The notes: a model not told the origin generated them from the letters alone. A stretch of 6,035 nucleotides of DNA from WJMT01 sp041686095 (GCA_041686095.1 JAWLEN010000130.1:1-6035); one strand, 5' to 3'; shown: positions 1 to 5,917, counted from the first letter of the stretch. Translations and numbers: made by a program.

Positions 1-117
1 TGCAGCCACAATAGATATGACAGCCAGAACCCGTAGGATTGTTGCAAATATTTTTGTGAATACGGTTTTTTTGCTGAAATTTTCAATAAATGGTTTCATA
101 AAAAAGACTTTGTCCAT
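1..117 (-). CDS. N-terminus of an unidentified membrane-anchored or exported protein (cut by the window edge)
   Basis: The minus strand is open from an ATG at 115-117 to the window edge, giving 39 codons. The start is well supported: an AGGAGG (complement of 125-130) lies 7 nt upstream of the ATG. The peptide begins MDKVFFMKPFIENFSKK and continues into a hydrophobic stretch, ILRVLAVISIVAA, at about residues 27-39. This looks like a short basic cytoplasmic head followed by the start of a membrane helix or an uncleaved signal anchor. An internal Met at residue 7 is a weaker alternative start, because the Shine-Dalgarno spacing favours the first ATG. The gene lies 103 nt downstream of the VWFA-related gene on the same strand but seems to have its own promoter, so it need not belong to that operon. 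I do not recognise the family, and too little is visible to assign a function. Confidence 0.75.
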   Translation of the reverse strand, partial: MDKVFFMKPFIENFSKKTVFTKIFATILRVLAVISIVAA

Positions 118-154
118 TGATGAACCTCCTTTGATACTTGCTCAACTTACTTAT

Positions 155-183
155 ATTATATAAAAAAAGGGCATCTTTTTAAA
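155..183 (-). promoter_or_regulatory. Candidate sigma-70 type promoter for the left-edge gene
   Basis: On the minus strand a perfect TATAAT (complement of 155-160) is preceded, after a 17-nt spacer, by TTTAAA (complement of 178-183), which matches TTGACA at four of six positions. Transcription would begin near position 148, about 30 nt before the ATG at 117, leaving room for the strong AGGAGG. The region is AT-rich, which raises the chance of accidental matches. The combination with the downstream ribosome binding site makes it credible. Confidence 0.5.
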
Positions 184-220
184 ATGAAATAAAAAATGGG
201 TAAAAAACTGGGGAGGGCTT

Positions 221-2218
221 TTAATAAAAGAGAATATTCATTGTTTTCTGTCGGGAGGTCATTCCGGTGGTGTTTTCCTCTGCCGTGATTTCAACAAAGT
301 ATTCACCGGATTCAAGTTCCGGAAGTTCTAGTTCTAATAAAAGAATATCTGCAGAACCCTTGTTTTGGGCGGAGATGATTTGAGAGTTAAGGAGGATTTT
401 CTCCTTTGTGGATTTGCTTACCAGTTCCGCAATAAGATGAACATCCGGATTTTCAATACCTCTGATGGTATTAACGGTCACTGCCAAGATTTTTGATGCC
501 CCTCTCTCTATCTTGCCAATAAGAGGAGACATACGGGAAGATAGAAAGGGATAAATATCTTTAAGGGAGATGGCTTCTTTATCTTTTTCTCCCTTTTCTT
601 TTTTTAGAGTGTGGATGAAAAAGGCTTCCTTTTCTGGCTCTAGCAGCAGAGGAGGATAAAGGAACATTCCTTTTTCTGGAGGTGGAGTGACCTTAATTGA
701 TGAGCTAGCCACCGCTGCCTTTCCGGTTTTCAGATTTCGTATGATGATGCGGTTTTGATAAAGACCGTATGGAACAGAAGTTAGAATATAATGGAAGACG
801 TTATCTTTATCAATCTCGTGCAAAGTCAATTCACCTTTTCTGAAGTCCAAAATGTTTTTTTGTTCATCAAAAACAAAAACAATCAGTTCTGTTTTGCTTT
901 GGATTATTTCTCCCATCATCTTCAGTGGTAATCTGGATAACAAAACAAGTATTGATTGTTTTTCTCCGGGACAAGAGAGAGCCACAGAGGGGATTTCAAC
1001 CGGAATCTGATGATAGGGAGTTTCGTTAAGCGCTAAATCCATGAGATGAAGTTTTTTTTCGAATTCAGAGAATTCAGAAAATGGCTTGGGATTGAAGTAT
1101 CCGGATTGAGACCGCACTGCGCAGTCTTTGTGATTGACCTTCACCTTGATATCATGAAATTTGCCGTCCCATTTATCATCAATATAATAACCAAGGACAT
1201 AGTAATTGCCGGTGGTTTGGTTGATGTTTTGGGCGATTTCCTGATAATATTCCACATCCTCGAAATAGGTTCCTCCGGAAAGTTCTGATAACATTTTTAA
1301 TGACTCATCCCCCCGTGCTTGGTAGGAAAGGTGACGGATTTCTCCTGCTGAAGTGTTCACAGTGTAGACTGATGTACTGGATGAAGCCAATTCTTTTCCC
1401 GCATCCTCATATTTTTCACGGAAAGTTTGGTCAGGAGCATAGAGCATGGAACTTGAAAATCCCTGTGAAAAGAAAATGATAGATTTGTAGCCTGGGATAG
1501 AGCGGAAGGACTGAGCCAGGTCTTTGAGCTGTTTGGTGAATATATTGGCCTTGGCTTTTGCTTCTGAAAATTTCGGGGTAGACAGATATTCTTCACCTGT
1601 CGGTAACTGGACTCCTCCGCTGGGATTGATAGGCACTCCTCTGGGTGCTTTGGGGAGCAGTTTCATTTTCTTGATCACCTGGCGGACTTTTTCATGGTCT
1701 TTGGTCAGGTACTGATGGAGGACCAGAAACCTTATGTTGTTGTACGAAAGAACTGCCACTTCATCTGTAGGTTTTAGCTGAGTATCCAGGAAATGAAGAG
1801 CGGCTGTTTTTGATTTGTTTATACCGAATTGAGTGTTTCTTACCGCATCAAAAAGCAGGAAAAATTTTCGGTTCATCTCAGGGAATAGGTCTTGTTCTGA
1901 TTCAGAAGTTGTTTTTTTTGATGATTCTCTTTCTCTTTCTTTAACAGGAAGTGCTAGGAAATGGGTCTCAAAACCAATGATTTTCTGAAGCCTGCCGTTG
2001 TCATAGAGAGTGAAGTCCTCTTTTTTGAGGTCAGTGACTGGATTTCCTTTTTTATCTGTGACATAAACCTGGATCAGTTTCAAAGTGACTTTGACTTCAT
2101 GCTGGAGGTCTTCCTGGATTATTGTGGAGATCAAACAATCTAGCCTCAAAGAGAGACATGGGATGACCAGAAAAAAAAGAAAAAAAGCCAGGATCCCGTT
2201 TAAAAATTTATACCCCAT
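221..2218 (-). CDS. Exported VWFA-related protein (acidobacterial VWFA type)
   Basis: This 665-residue protein has a hydrophobic export segment at residues 8-24. A short region follows, with the family-typical VTDKKGNPVTDLKKEDFTLYDNG at about 53-75 (split here only for reference: VTDKKGN, then DLKKEDF), which precedes the VWA domain in this family. The VWA-like domain runs from about 117 to 335: a first strand FFLLFDAVRNT, then DEVAVLSYN at 152-160, SIIFFSQGF at 246-254 and a typical ending GNYYVLGYY at 337-345, followed by SGYFNPKP. The rest, about 380-665, is probably beta-rich and not recognisable. Asp124 is kept, but the DxSxS metal-binding motif is DAVRN, so a normal MIDAS is doubtful. 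A charged Ser/Glu-rich linker sits at about 92-110. The start ATG at 2216-2218 has AGGAAA 6 nt upstream, overlapping the stop of the gene before it, so translation is probably coupled. Related proteins are thought to act outside the cytoplasm in protein binding; the actual partner is unknown. Confidence 0.85.
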   Translation of the reverse strand: MGYKFLNGILAFFLFFLVIPCLSLRLDCLISTIIQEDLQHEVKVTLKLIQVYVTDKKGNPVTDLKKEDFTLYDNGRLQKIIGFETHFLALPVKERERESSKKTTSESEQDLFPEMNRKFFLLFDAVRNTQFGINKSKTAALHFLDTQLKPTDEVAVLSYNNIRFLVLHQYLTKDHEKVRQVIKKMKLLPKAPRGVPINPSGGVQLPTGEEYLSTPKFSEAKAKANIFTKQLKDLAQSFRSIPGYKSIIFFSQGFSSSMLYAPDQTFREKYEDAGKELASSSTSVYTVNTSAGEIRHLSYQARGDESLKMLSELSGGTYFEDVEYYQEIAQNINQTTGNYYVLGYYIDDKWDGKFHDIKVKVNHKDCAVRSQSGYFNPKPFSEFSEFEKKLHLMDLALNETPYHQIPVEIPSVALSCPGEKQSILVLLSRLPLKMMGEIIQSKTELIVFVFDEQKNILDFRKGELTLHEIDKDNVFHYILTSVPYGLYQNRIIIRNLKTGKAAVASSSIKVTPPPEKGMFLYPPLLLEPEKEAFFIHTLKKEKGEKDKEAISLKDIYPFLSSRMSPLIGKIERGASKILAVTVNTIRGIENPDVHLIAELVSKSTKEKILLNSQIISAQNKGSADILLLELELPELESGEYFVEITAEENTTGMTSRQKTMNILFY

Positions 2219-2221
2219 GGC

Positions 2222-2229
2222 TTTTCCTA
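2222..2229 (-). promoter_or_regulatory. Ribosome binding site of the VWFA gene overlapping the upstream stop codon
   Basis: The minus strand reads TAGGAAAA here. TAG is the stop of the upstream gene, and AGGAAA serves as Shine-Dalgarno sequence for the ATG at 2218. Only 8 nt separate the stop codon from the next start codon. This arrangement usually couples translation of the two genes and shows that they share one transcript. Confidence 0.65.
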
Positions 2230-3102
2230 CTTGATTTCAGTGCTGACAGTGAAAAATTTATAATCCTCATAGGTCACTTTTACCTCAGATTTTAAAGTGC
2301 GCCTTCTTTTAAATTTTGATTCATAGATTTCTTTTATGACATATTTGCTGGGGAATTGGATGCCGTTGTGTTCATACATGTATTCGGATATCAGGACTGG
2401 CTTTGGTGTAGCGTTGGATTTTTCAGCAATATTTTCAATCCTCTTGTAATTTCCAAGAGACTTCTGATTCCACTCGATTTTTAAGATCCGGTAGTCGTCT
2501 TCACTGACCCAGACATCCCCATAAAGATGATTGGCTTCTCTTTCATTCTTTGGGGTTGTCCGGATCACGATGACTGGTTCTTTGTTGAATTTTTTTCTTT
2601 TTATGATCTTAAAATTATGATTGAGCTGGGCTTTGCGGCTGAGGAGCCCAGTGGGTCCAAAGATCACATGCTTATAAAAGAATCTTTTGGTTTTCAATGG
2701 AGCGTTTTCTTCATGTTTTTTCTTTCCGTCTTCTTTGAGCAGGATACGGCTTTCTTTGATCATTCCCTCTTTTCTTACTAGTTGATAGTCATAGACATAG
2801 GTGTGTTTTTCTGTGTCAATCCCTCCGTAAACCCTATAGGTTCGTCCTCCGGATAAGGCGAATGAACTTGAGGCAGATTCTGTGGGATGTTTTATCATTT
2901 CCTCCACTTGTTCCCGGCACACAAAATAAAGGGATGAATGAGATAATTTTTCGCAGTATTGAGCGCAGTTTTCAAGAATCTGGTTGAGTTCAGTACTTTT
3001 CTCAGGAAAAAAAAGGTCTATAGGGTGACTCCTTGAATGAAAAAGAGGAAGGCCATAAAGAAAGGCCATACAAAATAAAACCCAATAAATGTTTTTTTTC
3101 AT
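2227..3102 (-). CDS. Exported protein of unknown function, possible LolA-like fold, partner of the VWFA gene
   Basis: I place the start at the ATG 3100-3102 (291 residues), because AAAAGGGG ends 4 nt upstream and the signal peptide begins there. A TTG 24 nt further upstream would extend the frame, but it adds a charged tail in front of the signal sequence. Residues 1-22 form a signal peptide (MKKNIYWVLFCMAFLYGLPL). A short helical region then carries NCAQYCEKL and LYFVCRE, with Cys46, Cys50 and Cys62. The remainder alternates strands of charged and aromatic residues, including YGDVWVSEDDYRILKIEW at 194-211 and NGIQFPSKYVIKEIY at 246-260. That pattern, a statement about a product followed by 'G.qfP.k', resembles LolA/LolB-like or outer-membrane lipoprotein-sorting-like folds, which bind hydrophobic ligands. 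The fold is inferred and no family can be named with certainty. It is the first gene of an operon with the VWFA-related gene, so the two products probably work together in the periplasm. Confidence 0.8.
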   Translation of the reverse strand: MKKNIYWVLFCMAFLYGLPLFHSRSHPIDLFFPEKSTELNQILENCAQYCEKLSHSSLYFVCREQVEEMIKHPTESASSSFALSGGRTYRVYGGIDTEKHTYVYDYQLVRKEGMIKESRILLKEDGKKKHEENAPLKTKRFFYKHVIFGPTGLLSRKAQLNHNFKIIKRKKFNKEPVIVIRTTPKNEREANHLYGDVWVSEDDYRILKIEWNQKSLGNYKRIENIAEKSNATPKPVLISEYMYEHNGIQFPSKYVIKEIYESKFKRRRTLKSEVKVTYEDYKFFTVSTEIK

Positions 3103-3106
3103 TTTT

Positions 3107-3114
3107 CCCCTTTT
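3107..3114 (-). promoter_or_regulatory. Ribosome binding site that fixes the start at 3102
   Basis: The minus strand reads AAAAGGGG here, 4 nt before the ATG at 3102. It lies inside the extension that a TTG start at 3126 would add. This and the position of the signal peptide favour the shorter form of the protein. Confidence 0.6.
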
Positions 3115-3117
3115 TAG

Positions 3118-3145
3118 ATGATACAAACTAGCAAAAAAAAATCAA
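3118..3145 (-). promoter_or_regulatory. Candidate promoter of the two-gene VWFA operon
   Basis: On the minus strand TTGATT (complement of 3140-3145) and TATCAT (complement of 3118-3123) are separated by 16 nt. They match the sigma-70 consensus at four and five of six positions. Transcription would begin near 3111, giving a very short leader of about 9 nt that just includes the ribosome binding site. The -35 element overlaps the stop codon of the glycosyltransferase remnant, so the promoter would be partly built from the end of that dead gene. Evidence is weak; transcription could also come from further upstream. Confidence 0.3.
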
Positions 3146-3303
3146 GCCCTATCATTATTAGGACGGAGTTTATTCTCTCTCTTTATAAGGATGATGACTA
3201 AATTCAAGAAACCGGCCAAAACAGTCAAATACAAAACAGCCCAAATGACACTGGCAGCTCCCTTACTACCGTAGAATTTATAATAGATGAGAAAGCAGCT
3301 CCG
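3142..3303 (-). pseudogene. C-terminal remnant of a probable family 2 glycosyltransferase
   Basis: The minus strand is open for 53 codons between a TGA at 3304-3306 and a TGA at 3142-3144, with no convincing start codon. The reading begins RSCFLIYYKFYGSKG, continues through a hydrophobic segment (AASVIWAVLYLTVLAGF, then LNLVIILI) and ends in a basic tail, KRENKLRPNNDRA. A Tyr/Lys-rich 'yy+k.yG' motif followed by one membrane helix and a basic tail is what the C-terminal end of many membrane-attached GT2 (rhamnosyltransferase-like) glycosyltransferases looks like. The catalytic domain is absent: upstream of 3303 the frame is closed and the DNA turns into A/T runs. The fragment points the same way as the downstream VWFA operon, so it may once have been its upstream neighbour. 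A non-functional reading frame that happens to be hydrophobic cannot be ruled out. Confidence 0.5.
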
Positions 3304-3311
3304 TCAATCAA
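3154..3311. repeat. Imperfect inverted repeat sharing GACGGAG at both ends
   Basis: The left arm, starting ATTATTAGGACGGAG at 3154, and the right arm, read on the minus strand as ATTGATTGACGGAG from 3311, share the 7-base core GACGGAG (3162-3168 and the complement of 3299-3305). Similarity continues inwards through CTC/TCT blocks to a shared TTATAA. Gaps are needed, so this is an imperfect match over about 38 bases at the ends of a 158-bp stretch. It could be a degraded miniature mobile element or a REP-like pair, but the arms overlap the glycosyltransferase remnant and chance similarity in AT-rich DNA remains possible. Confidence 0.3.
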
Positions 3312-3319
3312 TAAAAAAA

Positions 3320-3348
3320 TAGAAACGACCCTTTTTTTTTAGTAAAAT
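3320..3348 (+). promoter_or_regulatory. Candidate promoter in front of the ABC ATPase remnant
   Basis: TAGAAA at 3320-3325 and TAAAAT at 3343-3348 are 17 nt apart and match the sigma-70 consensus at four and five of six positions. The spacer contains the run of ten T at 3331-3340. Transcription would begin near 3355, about 32 nt before the remnant's ATG. If active, it may now transcribe the methyltransferase further downstream, since no strong terminator is seen in between. Confidence 0.3.
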
Positions 3349-3386
3349 GCTCTCCTTAAGACTTGTCACTGTTGAGGAGGATCATC

Positions 3387-3491
3387 ATGAGTCTGATCTC
3401 AGCCAGAGAGCTGACCAGAATATACACAGTGGGTGAACTCCAGGTTGAAGCCTTGAAATCAGTCAGTCTTGATAATGTGAATATTATATAG
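3387..3491 (+). pseudogene. N-terminal remnant of a LolD/MacB-type ABC transporter ATPase
   Basis: A 34-codon reading frame begins with ATG at 3387, preceded by a strong GAGGAGG at 3374-3380, and stops at TAG 3489-3491. Residues 1-29 read like the start of a LolD/MacB/FtsE-type ATPase: MSLISARELTRIY, then TVGELQVEALKSVSLD. The aromatic A-loop Tyr at residue 13 that stacks on the ATP base is present. In intact members, the next residues lead into the Walker A motif about ten residues later. Here the match ends after Asp29 (near 3473), followed by NVNII and a stop, with no Walker A, signature or Walker B sequence in any plus-strand frame before the methyltransferase. An intact start with a missing body indicates a deletion or rearrangement, not a natural small protein. 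It might still be translated as a short peptide. Family recognition is strong; the exact subfamily is not certain. Confidence 0.75.
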
Positions 3492-3531
3492 GGCAACTTT
3501 GTTAAAAAAACAGAGTTATAAATTAGGAAGA

Positions 3532-3555
3532 ATGGATATAACCTTAATCGACTGA
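3532..3555 (+). other. Possible 7-codon leader reading frame before the methyltransferase
   Basis: AGGAAG at 3525-3530 stands just before an ATG at 3532, which opens a frame encoding MDITLID and ends at TGA 3553-3555, 8 nt before the methyltransferase ATG. The methyltransferase start itself has no recognisable Shine-Dalgarno sequence, so ribosomes could load at the short frame and restart at 3564. The spacing of the Shine-Dalgarno to this ATG is short (3-4 nt from AGGA). This could be coincidence. Confidence 0.25.
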
Positions 3556-3563
3556 ATTCGACT

Positions 3564-4226
3564 ATGCGACATAATAAAATTATCACCTCATTCCTTATTT
3601 TTATTCTTTTATCTGTATCAAATGGTTTTGGGATTGGGGCTGATGTTTGCGAGCAGCAGAAAAGTGTTCTGGATCCTATAAATGAAGATGAAGCCAGATT
3701 AAACCGGCTTATGCCTCCTGATAAAGTGTTAGAGATAGTGGGAGTTTCACCAGGGATGACTGTGGCAGAGATCGGGGCAGGCAAGGGGAGATATATTGTT
3801 CATTTGGCCGTGAGAGTGGGAAAAGCCGGCAAAGTTTTTGCTGAAGACATAGACGCTTCAGCTCTGGAGTTCCTGGAGAACAGGTGTAAGCGTTGGGATT
3901 TGGAAAACGTAGAGATAATTCTTGGAGAAGAGACTGACCCCAAACTTCCTAGGGGAGAAGTAGATATTATTTTTGTGGTTTCTTCTTATCACCATTTTGA
4001 TGACCCGGTCTCACTTCTAAGGAATGCCAGGTCTGCGCTGAAGCCAGAGGGAAAACTGGCCGTTGTAGAGTGGATACCATGGAACAGAAATGATAGAGAA
4101 GGCACTCCTCCTGCGAAACTGGAAGAAGAGATGAAGGCAGCTGGTTACCGGCTTGAGCGTCTGGAAAGCTTAGATTTGGCTAAAAAATTGAATATATATA
4201 TCTTCAGGGTTGAGAATTTGGAATAA
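3564..4226 (+). CDS. Class I SAM-dependent methyltransferase with an apparent signal peptide
   Basis: The 220-residue protein has a Rossmann-type methyltransferase core. Motif I is VAEIGAGKGRY at 67-77, which binds S-adenosylmethionine. An acidic loop follows strand 2 (VFAEDID, 91-97), where the adenosine hydroxyls are normally held. Later motifs are DIIFVVSSYHHFDDP at 134-148 and LKPEGKLAVVEW at 159-170. Residues 6-19 are hydrophobic after a basic start (MRHNK), like a signal peptide with cleavage near 20-26. Class I enzymes normally work in the cytoplasm where SAM is made, so the export signal is odd. Cys29 is not in a good lipobox. The substrate cannot be read from the sequence; the domain resembles the UbiE/Methyltransf_11 group of small-molecule methyltransferases. 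The first possible start in frame is this ATG, since a stop lies at 3519-3521. It has no clear ribosome binding site. It converges with the S10 peptidase gene, leaving 44 nt between their stop codons. Confidence 0.85.
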   Translation: MRHNKIITSFLIFILLSVSNGFGIGADVCEQQKSVLDPINEDEARLNRLMPPDKVLEIVGVSPGMTVAEIGAGKGRYIVHLAVRVGKAGKVFAEDIDASALEFLENRCKRWDLENVEIILGEETDPKLPRGEVDIIFVVSSYHHFDDPVSLLRNARSALKPEGKLAVVEWIPWNRNDREGTPPAKLEEEMKAAGYRLERLESLDLAKKLNIYIFRVENLE

Positions 4227-4270
4227 AATCATTCCTGATGGGAGAAGGGAACCTTTTTCTGTCTGGTTTG

Positions 4271-5800
4271 TTAGTTTCCTGAAGCAGATCGGATAAATTC
4301 AGCGAGATCCTTTTTCAGTTTAGCCAAAGATGGTTTGTGGATGTACATCATGTGACCTGCTTTGTAATAACCCATGTGGATCCGGTCTTTGAACTCGTCA
4401 TTGAGTCCGATTTGAGAAAAGGTGTATTCTGTTCCAAAATAAGGGGTGGCTCCATCATAGTATCCATTGGCAGCAAAAACATGGAGGTATTTATTTTCGC
4501 TCATAGATCTGCGCAGAGTTTCAGTCATGTACGGCACTGCTTCAATGGTTCTTCTGGTTCCTGATGTTTGAGAAAAATTCCAGGGATAGACATTACCGTA
4601 GATATTGTAAGGGACTTGCTTTTTATAGTTCAGCTCTGTGTGCAGATAATTGTTGAATAGAGTGGAAAAAGCCCCCATTATAGCCGCACTGGAAGGATCG
4701 AATTCATAATTTTCACCTGCGGCATCCTCATCCATTCCTGTAAACCGGCTGTCCAAGCGACCTACGGTTTTAAACTCATCCCTCAGAAGCTCTTTAACAA
4801 ACCGGTCATGGCGTATCCGCAGATTGGTCTGGCGGATGTATTGTTCAGAAAGACCGGTGTAGGCGGCCAATTTTTTCACAGTCTCATCTTCTTCTTTTTC
4901 ATCCAGCCGATTTCCTTTGAGAAGCGCTGCAGAGTAGTCATTGAGGGCGAAGTTCTCCACTTCATCCAGAAGCTCGGTTAATTCCCTGTTCTGCAGCTCT
5001 GAAGAAAGTTTTTTATGATACCAGGCGGTAGCGGTGTAGTGAGGCAGGAAAAGAATATAAGGTATATTGTTTCCTTTGTTGAATCCAATGGTGTTGAAAT
5101 CCAAAACCGATGAGACCAGAATAATGCCATTGAGATACATCCCGTGCTGTCGGCCCTGCAGAAAACCTGATAATCCTGCTGAGCGGAATGTGCCGTAACT
5201 TTCCCCCAATAAAAATTTTGGAGATGACCACCGCTCAAATTGAGTGATGTAAAGCCGGATAAACTCTCCCACTGAGGTGATATCTTCCTGGACTCCGTGA
5301 AACTGACTTTTTTTCTCTCCGGGCAGGAGACGGCTGTAACCGGTAGATACCGGATCAATAAGAACCAGGTCTGTGACATCGAGAAGAGAGTATTCATTAT
5401 CTTCGAGCTCAAAAGGTGGTTCTGTGGGATAACCTTTTTCTGTCATGTGGATTCGCCTGGGACCCAAACAGCCCATATGAAGCCAGATCGAGGATGAACC
5501 AGGGCCTCCATTATAAGCAAAAGTAATGGGTCGCGAAGAGATGTCTTTCACATCATCCCGGGTGTAAGCCATAAAAAACACTTTGGCTCCTGGCTTTTCA
5601 TCCGGTTTATTGACGGTGAGTTCTCCGACTGCGGCAGTATAGGCTATATTCTGATCACCGATTTTTACCGTATGCTGGGTTTTGGAGAGGTCCTCTGTTT
5701 TAATTTTAATTGGGGATTCATCGGCTTCTTGGGCTGAAAGTCCTAAGAAAAAGACCCATATCAATGTGATAAGAATTACAATAAATTTCCCTCTTCTCAT
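4271..5800 (-). CDS. Secreted serine carboxypeptidase, peptidase family S10
   Basis: The 509-residue precursor carries a signal peptide (MRRGKFIVILITLIWVFFLG, then LSA), probably cut before Gln24. The alpha/beta-hydrolase features of family S10 are all visible: the oxyanion-hole motif YNGGPGSSS at 96-104, the nucleophile Ser201 in GESYGT, Asp449 in NGYYDGATP and His483 in YKAGHMMYIH. The catalytic triad is therefore complete and the enzyme is expected to remove C-terminal amino acids from peptides outside the cytoplasm. Bacterial S10 proteins of about 500 residues (cathepsin A / carboxypeptidase C-like) are common in Acidobacteriota, and the length fits. The insertion at about 235-395 corresponds to the variable cap over the active site. 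The start at 5798-5800 is chosen because GGAGG (complement of 5808-5812) lies 7 nt upstream and the signal peptide begins there; a TTG at 5875 would add 25 polar residues before it. It follows an M14-type carboxypeptidase in the same direction, 117 nt apart, suggesting a peptide-degradation cluster. Confidence 0.93.
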   Translation of the reverse strand: MRRGKFIVILITLIWVFFLGLSAQEADESPIKIKTEDLSKTQHTVKIGDQNIAYTAAVGELTVNKPDEKPGAKVFFMAYTRDDVKDISSRPITFAYNGGPGSSSIWLHMGCLGPRRIHMTEKGYPTEPPFELEDNEYSLLDVTDLVLIDPVSTGYSRLLPGEKKSQFHGVQEDITSVGEFIRLYITQFERWSSPKFLLGESYGTFRSAGLSGFLQGRQHGMYLNGIILVSSVLDFNTIGFNKGNNIPYILFLPHYTATAWYHKKLSSELQNRELTELLDEVENFALNDYSAALLKGNRLDEKEEDETVKKLAAYTGLSEQYIRQTNLRIRHDRFVKELLRDEFKTVGRLDSRFTGMDEDAAGENYEFDPSSAAIMGAFSTLFNNYLHTELNYKKQVPYNIYGNVYPWNFSQTSGTRRTIEAVPYMTETLRRSMSENKYLHVFAANGYYDGATPYFGTEYTFSQIGLNDEFKDRIHMGYYKAGHMMYIHKPSLAKLKKDLAEFIRSASGN

Positions 5801-5807
5801 ATTTTTT

Positions 5808-5812
5808 CCTCC
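5808..5812 (-). promoter_or_regulatory. Ribosome binding site that fixes the S10 peptidase start
   Basis: The minus strand reads GGAGG here, 7 nt before the ATG at 5800, an ideal spacing. It lies inside the extension implied by the longer TTG frame, which supports the shorter protein with a signal peptide at its very start. Confidence 0.75.
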
Positions 5813-5917
5813 ATGGTCTATGAATTTTTGGGATGAGATTGCTTTAAACTTTCCTTTTTCGTCAAGATAAAGCAACCTCGATCCGTGAAAGATCCAAATT
5901 TAACCAAACTGTATTTC

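Noticed and set aside
162..180. AAAAAG...CTTTTT hairpin downstream of the VWFA gene
   Set aside because: The stem is almost all A-T and lies inside the candidate promoter region of the left-edge gene; it is unlikely to stop transcription.
201..261. Lipoprotein signal for the VWFA-related protein
   Set aside because: Cys21 is preceded by Pro20, which is not accepted before the modified cysteine, so lipid attachment is not supported.
1046..1288. 80-codon plus-strand open frame
   Set aside because: It is antisense to the VWFA-related gene, with no ribosome binding site or recognisable domain.
3356..3784. 142-codon minus-strand open frame across the methyltransferase 5' end
   Set aside because: It is antisense to the methyltransferase and the ATPase remnant, both of which have recognisable protein motifs. 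Its own translation shows no family features.
4227..4270. Possible terminator between the convergent genes
   Set aside because: The plus strand can pair GGGAGAAGG with CCTTTTTCT around a GAA loop, but several pairs are G-U and no separate T run follows. The minus-strand transcript cannot form the same stem well. Too weak to call.
4978..5412. 144-codon minus-strand open frame
   Set aside because: It lies in another frame of the S10 peptidase gene, whose reading frame carries the catalytic motifs.
5801..5875. N-terminal extension of the S10 peptidase from a TTG start
   Set aside because: It would place 25 polar residues before a clear signal peptide, and an ideal GGAGG lies inside it 7 nt before the internal ATG.
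5801..5917. Separate promoter for the S10 peptidase
   Set aside because: A TTGACG is visible on the minus strand, but no good -10 hexamer lies at the proper distance.
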